Shown: positions 22,123-33,983, counted from the stretch's first letter. The stretch is 64,000 nt of DNA from Lonicera japonica (GCA_021464415.1 CM038466.1:47367356-47431355), one strand, 5' to 3'. Numbers and translations are program-made. The notes: generated by a model not told the origin, from the letters alone.

Positions 22123-23024
22123 TTAATAATGTTTTTGGCTTGATTTACTAGTTTCATTTTTACTAGTAGTTCCTGATAATATTGGAATTTTTGAGGAATT
22201 ATTTCTTTGACTATTCTCCCCTTTTTCAAAATTAATTGATTTCTTTGGTGCTTCCAAAGATGCTTTCGGAAAGTTTTGTTGCCATTGTGAATTTTTACTA
22301 GTACTTCTAAAATAAACATTATTGCCTGAAACTTGTAATTCAACATTGCTATGTTGTTTTTCAGGTTCTTCATTTACTACCATAGGTAAAATCCATTCTC
22401 GAGGCATTTCGAGATCTCGCCAATTCATCAATCTTGGTTGAATTGCTGAATCGAAAGGACGAGGCTCAAATATTTCTATAACTTTTTTATCCAAAAAATG
22501 TGTTGTAGTTATTGGGAGTCTTGTTAACTCATGTATTGTTTTCCAATGTATAGAAAGATTGGAAACTGTATTTTTCATTCCAATTCCTTTTGTTTGTATT
22601 TTTATTTTAACAGAATCCTCTATATTTGGGTCTGTTATTAATATGAAGAAATTTGGTTTTATGTTAAACCTAATAATTCCATTTACTAGATTTGATTGTA
22701 CTCCAATTATTGCATTTAGAGGGTTTACAAATCTATAGAAAGAGGGTTTACAAATCTTTTATCCAAAACTAAAACTACTACTGGAGTATCCATTCCTTGT
22801 TTAAATAGAGCTGTAATACATATTTGAATCAATCCAATATGGACATATCTGATTTCTGGATGTTTTTTCCTCCATCTAGCAATTTTCCTTTTATCGAACA
22901 ATGTGATTTCAGCTGTTCCTTCATCTGTACTTTGAGCTGTGGTATTTCCACTAAATTGCTCAAATATTCTTGTAGAAAATATTTTAAATTTTGATAATTT
23001 ATAAATATCTTATTTTTTAACCAT
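22123..23024 (-). pseudogene. Caulimovirid 30K-type movement protein, broken
   Basis: Starting from the ATG at 23024, the reading shows a stop at codon 5, then IFEQFSGN, FDKRKIARWRKKHPEIRYVH, IGLIQICITALFKQG, DTPVVLVLDKRF, FNIKPNFFILITDPN and TKGIGMKN (the last two from about 22680-22570). The DTP.VL...D.R segment and the following I.VQSNLVNG..RF.I stretch are typical of 30K superfamily movement proteins, which move the virus through plasmodesmata. An imperfect tandem duplication of about 24 bases (AGAGGGTTTACAAATCT twice, 22720-22762) breaks the frame in the middle. From 22578 to 22123 the frame is open (151 codons) and ends at the deletion junction. The C-terminal part is Ser/Asn/Lys-rich. 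Confidence 0.75.
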
Positions 23025-25200
23025 TTAACGAGTTTTTTCTAATTGTTCTAATTGTTCGTTGGTAAAAGTTAATTCTTCACCAACAACATCTTTTAGCGTT
23101 AGTGATTGTAACTCATTTTCATTATTTTGTTGTATTTCAATGGTGTTCATCATAAATACTACTTCATCATCTGAACTATCTGATTCATATTTCATTTCAT
23201 AAAGAATTTCATCATTTTCTAAATATTCTTTTAATTCATTTCCGTAACATACTTGTAATTCTTGTTCTTCAAGAAATTTTATCATTTTATTTGCATAGGG
23301 CACTGGTGCATACTTTCTTCGTAATTCTTACATTTTTTCTTTGTTTTGGTTTATTTTTATTTTTAGGGGCTTAAAAAAAAGGGCAAGAAATTTTATAAGG
23401 CAAGGAATTTTTTTTTATAAAGGGCCTTTTTTATTTTATTGATAATATGACATGTGTCTTTTTTTTTCATTATAAAATGACCTTTTCTAAAAAAATATCA
23501 ATATGCATTAAAATATGGCATTCTGGTCTATATTTCACTGCAATATGACTTTGCAGTTATTTCACTGCAATGTGAACTTTGTTATTTTTAGTGCAAAGTT
23601 CATATTGTAACATGTGAACTACCATTTTTTAGTGCAAAGTTTATTGCAGTACATATTTCACTGCAATTTTTGGTTTATTTTTATATTTTGCATTATATTT
23701 TTTGTGAAAATTTTTTAGGTAATACATAACATTTTTTATTAATTAAATGATATTTAAATTTATTCAAATTTCATTTATATAAACAAAATAGGCCTCTTGG
23801 CCCTTCATTCAAAAAAATATATTCATTGTTTTTGGAAAAATCAATGTATAATAAGTACCTAATTTCTCCGTAACATGAACTTGTAATTCTTGTTCTTCAA
23901 GAAATTTTATCATTTTATTTGCACTTTCCCTTTTCTATTTGGTGCAAATCTTCTTCGTTTAGATGTAACATTTTTTTTCTTTGTGTTTGGTTTATTTTTA
24001 TTTTTATTAGAAAATTTTCTTTTTCTTATATATTTCTTGGTGTTGGAAAAAGGTATTTTCTTTTTCTAAGGTTTCCATTTAAATCTTCTTTTTCTTTTTT
24101 GAGAGATAATTGGCCCACAACCAACTTTCCAATTTTCTTTTAATATTCTGTCACAACATTTTTGGCCAGATTTACTATTAGAAATTTGATTTTTCTTCAT
24201 TTGCTTTTCGGCTTTAATTTCAGTACATTTTTCTTGTATAAGTCTTAACACATAATTTATTCGAAAACCAAGTGTATCAGTTTTATCAACTTTCTTTAGC
24301 CATTCAGGATAACCTTTTATAGCTAATTCATCCCAAGGATTTGGGAGTTTATGAAAAAATTGTTCCAGCCAATATTGATTATTTGGTGGATCTAATTTAA
24401 AGTAATATTTTTTGAAAAGATCTACAAAATCTTCAAATTGACAAATATTACATAAATCGAGTTTTGATAATATGTAATATGCATCTTCTTGGATTTGGGT
24501 TTCTCTCGTACTTCCAATTAGATTTTCTTTAATTATTTTAACAAAATCATTTAAGATTTTATCAAAAGTCTTAAAATTTTGGAGTAAGGCGGCTTTTTGG
24601 TGTTTTTCAATTTCAATTTTTTCCCATTGTTGTAACCATTGCAAAACATCTCCTTGGAGAGTTGCAGCTACACAATCTAAGAACTTTTCTTTAGTCCATA
24701 CTTTTCCATAATTAGTACTTAAGATGGACAGTGATTGTACCCAATCATTAATTGTTTGTTCTTGATCTTTAAAAGGGACATTCTTTAAATCAAGATATGT
24801 GCCATGTTGTGCAACTGCTTGTTTATTTAAATCATCTCTTCTAAGAAAATAAGGACTTAGTTCTTTCTCTTTTTTAGTACCACTAGTTGAAGTTTCTGTT
24901 GTTTTAACGAAATCCTTTATCAGTGACAGGATTTTGCATGAATTCTTGGAATTCTTCCCAGTTAGAGAATTCCTTTAAAGGTTCTTCTGCCTTTCTTTTT
25001 CCTATTTCTTCTTTTTCATCATCACATATAGTGTTTACTATGTGAGATGGTTCTTGATCTTCTTCATCAGATGAATATTGATTTATTTCATACTGAAAGT
25101 GTTTTAATAATTTTTCGTGTTCCAAATATGTAGTTTGTATTTGTTCTATTATTTTATTTCTTTCAGAAATATTTAAATTTGGGTCTTTATATAATTCTCG
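23025..25200 (-). pseudogene. Caulimovirid capsid protein, interrupted
   Basis: The reading runs from about 25200 with an acidic stretch (YSSDEEDQEPSH; 25125-24904), shifts frame near 24903, then continues SPYFLRRDDLNKQ, INDWVQSLSILSTN, LQGDVLQWLQQWEKIE, EDFVDLFKKYYFKLDPPN, YWLEQFFHKLPNPW, LRLIQEKCTEIK and a basic KRKRRFKWKP end at 24066. This is the conserved core of caulimovirid coat proteins. A second part, after an insertion, spans 23303-23025 and ends in an acidic tail with YESDSSDDEVVF, as in caulimovirid capsid precursors. The usual CCHC zinc knuckle is not cleanly visible; C residues near 24160-24120 may be its remains. The last codon touches the movement-protein start at 23024. Confidence 0.75.
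23300..23870. other. Noncoding insertion in the capsid gene
   Basis: A very AT-rich segment with repeated TTTCACTGCAATATG / AGTGCAAAGTTCATATT phrases that can pair with each other. It separates two copies of the same capsid segment: GTAACAT..ACTTGTAATTCTTGTTCTTCAAG and following bases at about 23247-23299 and 23870-23922, with looser similarity continuing about 80 bases further. It may be a small inserted element or the outcome of a duplication during integration. No gene in it. Confidence 0.5.
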
Positions 25201-25233
25201 CCAATAATCTAGAATTTCTTTTACATTTATAAA

Positions 25234-25656
25234 TTATGTATAATTAAATGTTTCTGTTTGAAAAGTATTTATTTCTTCAGTTCCATAGTATAGTCTAGGA
25301 GTTTGGTTGCTTCCTGGACTATTCATACCATCTAAAGAGTTTAAAATATTCGCAATATTTTCATCACATTTCAAATTTAGTTTATTTTCCATATTTAGTT
25401 GATGTTCTAGATTCAAAAGTTTGTTTTCTACAAACATTTGATGTTTTTTATTTTTGAGATTCATAGGTTCGATTTTCTTAATCCAACCTATCATAAGATC
25501 TGTCATATTATTTAAAGCAGCACATACACTACTTATATTTTTAGATTTTTTATCAATATGCACATAATGATTATACATAGTTTCTTCTTTACCTATTACA
25601 GGAGCTATACATTCTAAGTCAATACTGTACGTTTGTTCTTCCATTAATGTTTTCAA
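25234..25656 (-). pseudogene. Caulimovirid leader-proximal ORF, 140 codons
   Basis: This is the first open frame downstream of the primer site on the minus strand. It starts with MKTLMEEQTYSIDLECI and is rich in Lys and Asn, with a heptad-like stretch around residues 60-100 (FVENKLLNLEHQLNMENKL) that would favour a coiled coil. It ends NTFQTETFNYT followed by a stop. I do not recognise a domain. In caulimovirids the position upstream of the capsid holds either a small virion-associated coiled-coil protein or the N-terminal region of a capsid polyprotein; both fit. The stop near 25234 may separate it from the capsid reading by mutation. Confidence 0.5.
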
Positions 25657-25917
25657 GGGTACCTAAGACCTCCTATTACTGTTGTTTCAGGTGCCTAAAA
25701 CCAGTTCCCTTAATAGCCTGATTGCCACAACAAAGGCTTAAAATGGCTTGACGGGAAATATGGGCTTTGAAACGTAATAGGTGTATGGGTTTTATGAAAA
25801 CACACAAGGAAAAACAAAGATACAATCTCAACTTAAAATTAAAATACTAGAAATTAAAACAGAAAAATAAAGATAAATATACTTACATAATAATTAAGAT
25901 GAGACAAAAGCGAAACC

Positions 25918-25931
25918 AAGCTCTGATACCA
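25918..25931 (-). other. Pararetrovirus primer-binding site (tRNA-Met)
   Basis: The minus strand reads TGGTATCAGAGCTT. The first 12 bases match the initiator tRNA-Met complementary sequence used by all known caulimovirids to start minus-strand DNA synthesis. It lies 7 bases downstream of the 25939-26252 repeat. Confidence 0.85.
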
Positions 25932-25938
25932 GTTACAC

Positions 25939-26252
25939 AGATGCAGAATAGAGGATCAAAATTTTTATTTATTGATATAGAGGAAGTGGTTACAAAGAGT
26001 TTTTAGAAAGGAGATGCAAATTTTTATATTACAGACGATGCTCTCAAAACCACACTACCATCTCCTTATATAATGGAGATGTCTAACAATTCTGACAATC
26101 GACGAATTTTTCTAACAATACTATTCAAAAAGTAAAACACTATTCAAAAAGTTAATGAATAGTAACACTATTTAAAAAGTTTATGAATAGTAGTTCTACT
26201 ATTCATCGAAAGTTACATAAAGTAATTATACAATAATTATACAGTGACTCTT
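25939..26252 (-). repeat. Pararetrovirus direct repeat, 5' copy with promoter
   Basis: A 314-bp copy matching 19091-19404. On the minus strand it holds the pregenomic-RNA type promoter: an AATAGT-rich upstream part and the TATA box at 26073-26065, about 130 bases before the primer-binding site. The right end shares ACTCTTGAATTTT with the neighbouring gypsy LTR. Confidence 0.8.
26065..26073 (-). promoter_or_regulatory. Caulimovirid TATA box
   Basis: The minus strand reads TTATATAAG in the context CCATTATATAAGGAGATGG, a strong plant TATA box (compare the 35S-type promoters). The same box recurs in the other repeat at 19218-19226. Confidence 0.7.
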
Positions 26253-27208
26253 GAATTTTCTATTTTTCTACTTTCCTTATGTTCGGTTCATCGACCTAGG
26301 GAGGTCCGAATTGAGTTTTGTCTTTTTCAATATGTCATATAATAATTATTAAATCATCATGTAATGTTTCTTTAAATTCGGACATCATTTAAGAATTTTT
26401 AAGTATTTAGTAGAATCGAATTTCCTTCCTTAAACGTTAACAATTTCTACAATTCTCGATTGTGGTTTCGGAATATTCAGACCTCCAAATTTAGTTCCGT
26501 TTTTTTGAACATGTCATAAATATGTAATCTGGAGCGTTTCGTCACGTTCGGATTTGAAATGAGCAATTTCAGAGGCATTTTTAGAATTGGGAATATTTGC
26601 TCGATGTTTTAGATTAGTCAATTTTGGAGATTCGTAACTTTCTCATCTTTTATCCAAATACCACTCCGCAACTCCTATAGCTTCATCATATATCCGTTTA
26701 CAACTTTCGTCTTCTGGCCGAAAGCTAATTCACACTTCTCGTTGGTCAAAAGTGAGAGCAAAACTAGCCGATCAACCAAATCTGATTTTTTGTAGCATCT
26801 CGGTACAGCGCTGTCTTCAACAGAATTCTGGTATTAATCTGTCTACAATTTGGTGTAACATTCTTTAGAAAAGTTGTAGATCTTGGAATTACCTTTCCGT
26901 TGATATAAAGATCATTCTGATCGAAGTTCCGAGTAAAAAGTTATGACTAAAATACAAACGGTAACTCCATAACATCGTTTATATCGCCTTGACCAACTTG
27001 ACCCATTTTTAAACCTCTTCCACCTCCATTTCAGTCCATTTTTGACTTATGAGAACCCTTGTTGAATCATTTTGTAATTCTCAAACCCACTTAGGAGTTG
27101 TTTATTTGAGAGTTTGGATTACCAGTTCGACTTATGTTCTTTGGCTTCATTGCGGTTAATTTGTGTTGGTTCCCATTTTGAGGACAAAATTTCTTAAGGG
27201 GGGAAGGT
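26253..27208 (+). mobile_element. Ty3/gypsy remnant: truncated 5' LTR and 3' internal end
   Basis: From 26253 to about 27048 the sequence is a near copy of 27402-28190, so it is a piece of the same LTR lacking both ends. Then comes a short internal piece ending TTTTGAGGACAAAATTTCTTAAGGGGGGAAGG, which is the classic end of a chromovirus-type pol frame (FEDKI, stop) plus polypurine tract. It directly precedes the LTR start at 27209. All of gag and pol are deleted. Confidence 0.75.
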
Positions 27209-30174
27209 TGTAACACCCCATGTTTTGATAGGCGTATTTTCATTCATTTAGTTAGTTACTTCTCATTCATGGACTTAGATAAGTCCAAATGTTCCCACAC
27301 ATCACTTTGGTGTTATGGATAAAATCTGAAAATTTTGATTTAATTCGGAACTAGTTTGAATAATTTGGTGCGTTACTTGAAAAATTTGCTGTACTCTTGA
27401 ATTTTATATTTTTCTACTTTCCTTATGTTCGGTTCATCGACCTAGGGAGGTCCGAATTGAGTTTTGTCTTTTTCAATACGTCATATAATAATTATTAAAT
27501 CATCATGTAAAGTTTCTTTAAATTCGGACTTCATTTAAGAATTTTTAAGTATTTAGTAGAATCGAATTTCCTTCCTTAAACGTTAACAATTTCTACAATT
27601 CTCGTTTGTGGTTCCGGAATATTCAGACCTCCAAATTCAGTTACGTTTTTTCGAACATGTCATAAATATGTAATCTGGAGCGTTTCGTCACGTTCGGATT
27701 TGAAATGAGCAATTTCAGAGTCATTTTTAGAATTAGGAATATTTGCTCGATGTTTTAGATTAGTCAATTTTGGAGACTCGTAACTTTCTCATCTTTTATC
27801 CAAATACCACTCCGCCAACTCCTATAGCTTCATCATATATCCGTTTACAACTTTTGTGTTTTCACCAAAAGCTAATTCACACTTCTCGTTGGTCAAAAGT
27901 GAGAGCAAAGCTCGCCAATCAACCAAATCTGATTTTCTGTAGCATCTCGGCACAATGCTGTCTTCAACGGAATTCTGGTATTAATCTGTCCAGAATTTGG
28001 TGTAACATCCTTTAGAAAAGTTGTATAGCTTTGAATTAACTTTCCGTTGATATAAAGATCATCCTGATCGGAGTTCCGAGTAAAAAGTTATGACTAAAAT
28101 ACAAACGGTAACTCCATAACATCGTTTATATCGCCTTGACCAACTTTGACCCGTTTTTAAACCTCTTCCACCTCCATTTCAGTCCATTTTTGACACAAGT
28201 GACCTCAGAGCTATTCTAGAGAGAGAGTGAGAGTGGTTCTTGGGGGTTCATAGCTCAAAATTGAGAGTTTCATACCGAAAACTCAGATTTTTCATCTTCT
28301 TCGCTTTCTCAACTCATTTTCGGGCTTGCATGCTTGATGTGGGGGACCATTTGAGCTCACTCCAGGTCATCTAATCTCCATTCTTCTAGTTTCCAGGTGG
28401 GAATCTCCTTTTTTCTCTCATTCTTTGAATATATTGCTTGCTAGAGATATATTGTAGCCTTTCGGTATCAATATCACCATTTTCCCTGCATGTGTTAGGA
28501 GAAATTGATATTTTTATGATCTGGGCTTTCATTTAGATGTTTACAACACTAATTATGATGTATATCAAGGTTGATTATCATGCATGTTGGTATTTTTGGA
28601 CTGTTTTATGATTTTGGTATCGAAATGACTAGAAATCAACCCATGTATGTATAATACTCACTAAACTACATGTTTTTCTTAAATTTCCAGAATATTATGC
28701 CTTCAAATACATGATTAAAGCCTGTAGTTAGATATGCATGTTGTGATTTGTGAATTTTCTAAGGTCTAGTGTTACCCCCACTTGCTAGTTTGGATTAAAC
28801 TCATGAAATTGGAAGATTTAGCAAATGTTAATACAACGCATGGACAACATGAGCATGTAAATTTAATTATAAATATGCATAGTATTTCATTGTCTCTTAA
28901 ACTATGTTTAGACATGTTAATTGGTGGGTTGTTGCCTTACCAAGTGGTCTAGGACTACATTTAATTATTTTTCACTTGAAATGGGCATTACTTGAATGAA
29001 GAGTATAGTAATGGTGCAATGCATAACTTAAACAAATCTGAGAATTTTAACCATTAATTGATGGTTTTTACTAAATTATGGTGTTGGTCCTTTTTTCTCA
29101 AGATTATACAAAGGAACTTTATATAAAAAGATAGTATGATTTTGCCAAAAGCAATATATTTAACCCATAAAATGGCATTTGTATTATTATTGTGAAGCTA
29201 AGAAATTTATTCATGAGAATTGTTAGATAATTGTTTTAACTTTATTCATGGGTTATTACTACTTTAATTATTAAAATAAATCCCTGGGCATTACTACTAC
29301 CGTTCGATATTGAGACATTGAGATTGTTGGAACCGGATAAGCACCGGTATATAAATGCTTGTTATATATTATTACACAGACCCATGAGGAAGATGGGGTG
29401 CCATAAATCTGGTTACCAGTGCACTGACCCATGGTAAGGTGGGGTGCGTTTGTGGGTAGTATATTCCGTCTAATACCGGTATTAGGTCGAGGAGGAGGAG
29501 GAGGAGGTGGGTGGATTGTATTTTGAGCTGTTCAATGGGATTGTACCTTAGGATATGGTTGTTTGAGGTAGGTTAGTATGCCGGGGCGGACCAACTTATT
29601 TTTAATTGTATAAATTCTGACTGTTTTACAAGCTCAACTTTTATAACTATTGTTCTATAACATGAAGCTTGTAGACATTGGTTTCTTGCATATGCATTGC
29701 ATTTTTTCCCTTCCCCTATGGTTCCCACTGGGCTAGCATTGGCTCATTCCCTCGTTTCTCATTGCAGGTTCATCTTGTAGCGCTATGTTGGGTTCACGGG
29801 GAAGAGTGTGGGATTTTCGTAGTCCTCTGATACCATTGGTCATATGTAGTATTTTCTATAGTTGTTGGGCATTGACCGCATTTAACATGTGTCTATTTAA
29901 TTTGTAATTATTTTTACTTTGGAATAACAATTGGGATTTGTATTGTAATATTTTTTTATTTTTTTTCCATGAAGGATTTGAACTTGTAAAGTTGTATTCT
30001 TTAAATTTTTCAACAGGATTGGTATATTGTATATACAGAGGCATCATGCCGAATTTTCTTGAAATTTTAGAATTTTAAACGATGTTGTGTTTAATCTAGT
30101 TAATTTGCCTATATTTTTAGCTGTTATTAGAGACAGCATCCGTTAACGCTTGCTTTTAAAAGGCGGGTTGTTAG
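27209..30174 (+). mobile_element. Ty3/gypsy 3' LTR, about 3 kb
   Basis: It starts TGTAACACCCCATG directly after a polypurine tract and ends near GGCGGGTTGTTAGA (a mutated TTACA end) at about 30174. Its interior shares short conserved phrases (GTAACTTTCTCATC, TACAACTTTYGT, AAAAAGTTATGACTAAAATA) with the LTRs at 15863 and 30349. A GGA microsatellite lies at about 29489-29507. A T/A-rich stretch around 29940-29970 may be part of the polyadenylation region. No gene is visible inside. The exact right end is uncertain. Confidence 0.7.
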
Positions 30175-30348
30175 ATATGATATATGAAATGCAATATGTA
30201 TACTAAACATTCTTGAATTTTTCTTCATGTATTCTTGTAAAAAAAACTTTTTAGAGTAAAGTTGGAAACCGATGTTGTGGTTCTCTAAACTCTGTACGGG
30301 AGACCTGGCTTATTACTCCTCCGGCAGTCAAGGAATTCGTACATGCCA

Positions 30349-33300
30349 TGTGATACCCCGTTCTTTCCTTCTACCATAATCATCTTCATTCGTCCTCTTA
30401 TTTCACCATGAGTGGTGATATATTGTATTATGGAGTCTCGTTGTAATAACCCGTGTTCCGTTTTCTGCGTTGACCGTTTCTCAAGCCCGGTTAAGGCTTA
30501 ATCCTTATTAGAGCGCGAGCATTGGGTTTTTAGCCCTTCACACTTGACCCAATACTTTTAACAAGTCATGTTAGGTATATTAAGTTTTTTGGATTAATCA
30601 TTATGTTATTCGGATGGTTCGGATTGGAACCGAGGCGATAATCGCGTATTTCGACTTTTAGTGATTTTTCAATTTTTGGCCAACTTTGAGAGGCCATAAC
30701 TTCTTCATCCGAACTCCAAACGACTCTTCATTAGTGGCCACATCTTCATTTCTTTACCCTTTACAACTTTCGTGTTTGGGCCGAGTCAAGATTTAGCCAT
30801 TTTGAGGTCCGTTTTGGGCTCATAAAGTCATTTGCTGCTGCAGTGACTTCCATGATCGATCATGGTCCCCTAGAGGAGTTCTAGAAGGGTACATGATTGA
30901 TCATGGGTCACCTGAATGTCGATTTTGGGCATTTTAAACCCGTTTTTCAGCTATTTAATACCCATACAACCCCATTTTTGAGCTTCACTCATATAAGGGG
31001 TTTTAAACAGAGTAAGTGGGAGATTATTGAGTGATTCTTTATTTTATCTTCATTTTCTTACGAGATTTGAGCTTCAAATCACCTTATCGTTCACTATTCA
31101 TCGTCTTCCACGTCCGTCTTAGCGCATGGAGCTTGGAGGCGAGCTAGAGTTTTCGAGATACGACGTCTCCCTTCCTCAACTTCTTAATCTTGCTTCTTTA
31201 AGATGGGAATACTAGTATAAAACCACTTTTACAAACCCTTACTTGTTGTATTAGTGATTTGTACTCAAATTAGAGATTTTTACAAAAACCCTAAGTTGTT
31301 TGCATCATGTGGGGTTTGGGCTAGACAACTCTTCGATTAATGATGGGTAGTGATAAAAAATCACTCATATTGACTAATTTGAGTATTAGATGCATGTTTT
31401 CACTTCCACACCACAAGATTCACAAAGAACCCATCATGTAAACACATGTAAAAACTTAGGAATTGGGGTTCTTGGGTTTGGTGCTTATAGGATGATTAAT
31501 TGTGGATTATTAATGCTAGAGATACATAGATATACTAGTAAACATAATTGTATAGGATTATGTAGGATATCTACACTATGAACTTACTAGGGTGGTATGG
31601 TACACAACAACCTTTGGGTTTAATGCCTTGTAGAAAATGTGGTAGACACTCGTATGATTATATAAGCCCTACATTGCCTAGAAACGGTATTACCTATGTT
31701 GGATGGGTTGTAGATACTCATGTCTTATTGCAGAAGGTTGAACATATTATGATTGTCCGGATTGAGCAAGAAACACAAGAATAAGTGCTTAGACTGTAAG
31801 TATGATGTGAGAACTTTACTAAAGCGCTTACGGCCATAGTTTGATACATTTGATACATATGAAATATAATATACTAATAATGAACCAATTGGCCGAATAA
31901 TGGAAATTATTAGTTTAATAATAAGGTCCTGGGTAATTGGATCAATAACAATGATTTTGATGATGATTATTATGTGAATTATATATATGTTGATAGCCAT
32001 ACGTGTGATGGATAATTTGATTATTCTTATACATTGTTAAGTGAGGAATTAAGATATTCCTGTTGTTATGATCACACGTATGCGCTGGATATGATGGACC
32101 GAGTACTGGGTAGCTCCCACGTGATTCGAAGACGGGCAGCATGTTGCCGCCCATGGGTGAAAAATCCCTAAAGCGTGCCAGAGAAAAATGAAGTCGGTGA
32201 CTCCGTCGGTGGTTTTGGTTGCCCACAAAGGAGAGCCCACTCTATGTATCTTGCCTTCCCACAGGACTATGTGTTCTGGGTTAGATGAGTTTTCCCGGCA
32301 GCGGATGAGGTCCTGTGTGCCACTACATTCCCAATAGTGAGTTTCCCGGGAAGTAGTTGGGCTACTAATGGTTATTACCCTGCTAGGGTATCGCTTGGTG
32401 TAGTTCTTTCCAGAGTGTCGATGTGGCTTGTATGGGCGTTCTCCTCGTTAATTATTCGGAGTGTTATTCTCGAAAAAATGTCTTGAAGGTTATCTCCAAA
32501 TGACTTACTTAGAGAACCAAGTCCCTGAGCCACTCCCCACTCAGAGGAGACATAGACAAGAGCCTTGGAGTTTCGGGATCCGTTGTTCTGGGTCTGGACT
32601 GACCGCGGGGTGAAACTGAGGCATTATGTTGGAGACGTGATACGAGAGCTATTATGAGATTGTTGATTATGTTATTATTATTATTGTATCGTATCATGTC
32701 TTATATTGATTTGTGTATGCTGCCTCGGCTAGATGTGGATGACGTGAGACTTATGCGAACAATAGCTGTGGATCATAAAAGACGTAGGGAAACATTTGGG
32801 CCACTCATAATGTATTCATATGTAAAGTGGAAATAGATAGTAACTATTGAGCCTTATAGATGGAATACGGGTATGTGAGTGTGTATCGATTATGGAATGA
32901 ATTGGTTGGTTTATAATGAACATAAGCTATCAATAATCAAAGCAGTAACTAAGGCTAACGGATATCAAAGTAAAAGGGCACTATAATATAACGTTTAGAC
33001 ATATGATCTTGAGGCAAAGCCAATTAGCTGGCCAAGTATAGTATTCATAATGTATTATAATTAAACTAGAAACCATAAATACTTGGCCTATAGTTTTCGA
33101 CTTTCGACATAGGCACGAGTAGTCAACACAAGCTGTAGAACTGATCCACTAAGGCGTGACGAGCCTTAGGAAGCTAGCGTCAGAACGAGATAACCTTAGA
33201 CTAACGATTCCTTAGTAACGTGGGAACATGTGATAGGTTCAGTTATGGGATATTGATGGATATAATTGGTTAATTGGGTAGTTAGTATCCGGTGGCTAGG

Positions 33301-33980
33301 ATAGGAATCCTAGTGGGGTTTACATGCAAGAGTGTGTGGGTTGCATTGCTTTGCACCGTCGTTGAGCTATTATTTTAAAGTAAAGCACTTAGTTTCTATA
33401 TAAACTTGCACATGCATGTGTTTGCAATGTATATTTTATATACAAAACCTATATAGTTCCCACTGAGCCCGGATTTAGCTCTTCCCGTTTTTTAACAGTT
33501 TTGCAGGCATAGCATCTCGACTGGCGCGTGATGTACGTGTATAGAAGCCTCTAAGGTCCACAAGATCGTGTCTAGTCCTATAAGAATAGGACTATGTTTT
33601 ATTAATCGTTTAGTGTTGGACTTTGCTATACTGTGTATAAATTTTGGATTTGACATATAAATTGTATTTATTGTAAACATATATTTTTAAAACGTTCGTG
33701 TAAATGGTTTTTAGTTATATGGAGTTGGATTTGAAGTGTAGTTTGATTATGTTAGTACTTGTAAGTATTTGGCCTTGTTCCTTATAGGCCGGTTTGTTAT
33801 TTAAATAAACTCCATATGCCGAGATTTTTTAAAATGAGCTTTTAAACAGGATCACATTTTATTTGAGAAAAGTTTTTAAAAGTTATGAATTTTATATTTT
33901 AAACCCGCTGTCGCGCACGGCATCCGTGATTAACCAGGTCCCAGAGGTGAAAATCTTAGAACGGGATTCGGGGCTTCACA
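30349..33980 (+). mobile_element. Ty3/gypsy 5' LTR, 3.6 kb, composite
   Basis: It starts TGTGATACCCCGTTC and ends GGGGCTTCACA, followed at once by a tRNA-Met-type primer site. The copy at 36505-39040 matches its first ~2.5 kb. A second LTR-like start, TGTAATAACCCGTGTTC, lies 93 bases inside at 30442, and the same occurs in the other copy (36598), so the LTR is composite. TGATCGATCATGG palindromic phrases occur near 30853-30905. A 68-codon ORF (31578-31784) recurs at the matching place in the other LTR but resembles nothing known. Confidence 0.8.
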
Positions 33981-33983
33981 AGT

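Larger units (their letters stand above)
19091..26252 (-). mobile_element. Endogenous caulimovirid (plant pararetrovirus), defective
   Basis: Read on the minus strand the order is promoter/terminal repeat, tRNA-Met primer site, a leader ORF, capsid protein, 30K movement protein, reverse transcriptase/RNase H, then a transactivator/viroplasmin protein. The gene order (capsid before movement protein, viroplasmin last) resembles cavemo- and solendoviruses; I see no aphid-transmission gene. Caulimovirids carry no integrase, so integration is by host repair. The copy is dead: frameshifts and stops in every gene, a deletion removing the protease and the first half of the polymerase, and an insertion/duplication in the capsid gene. 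314-bp direct repeats at the ends could come from terminal redundancy or a head-to-tail concatemer. Confidence 0.85.

Noticed and set aside
19091..26252. A conventional LTR retrotransposon instead of a pararetrovirus
   Set aside because: The repeats lack TG...CA ends, there is no integrase and no 5-bp target duplication, and the movement protein and viroplasmin genes are caulimovirid-specific.
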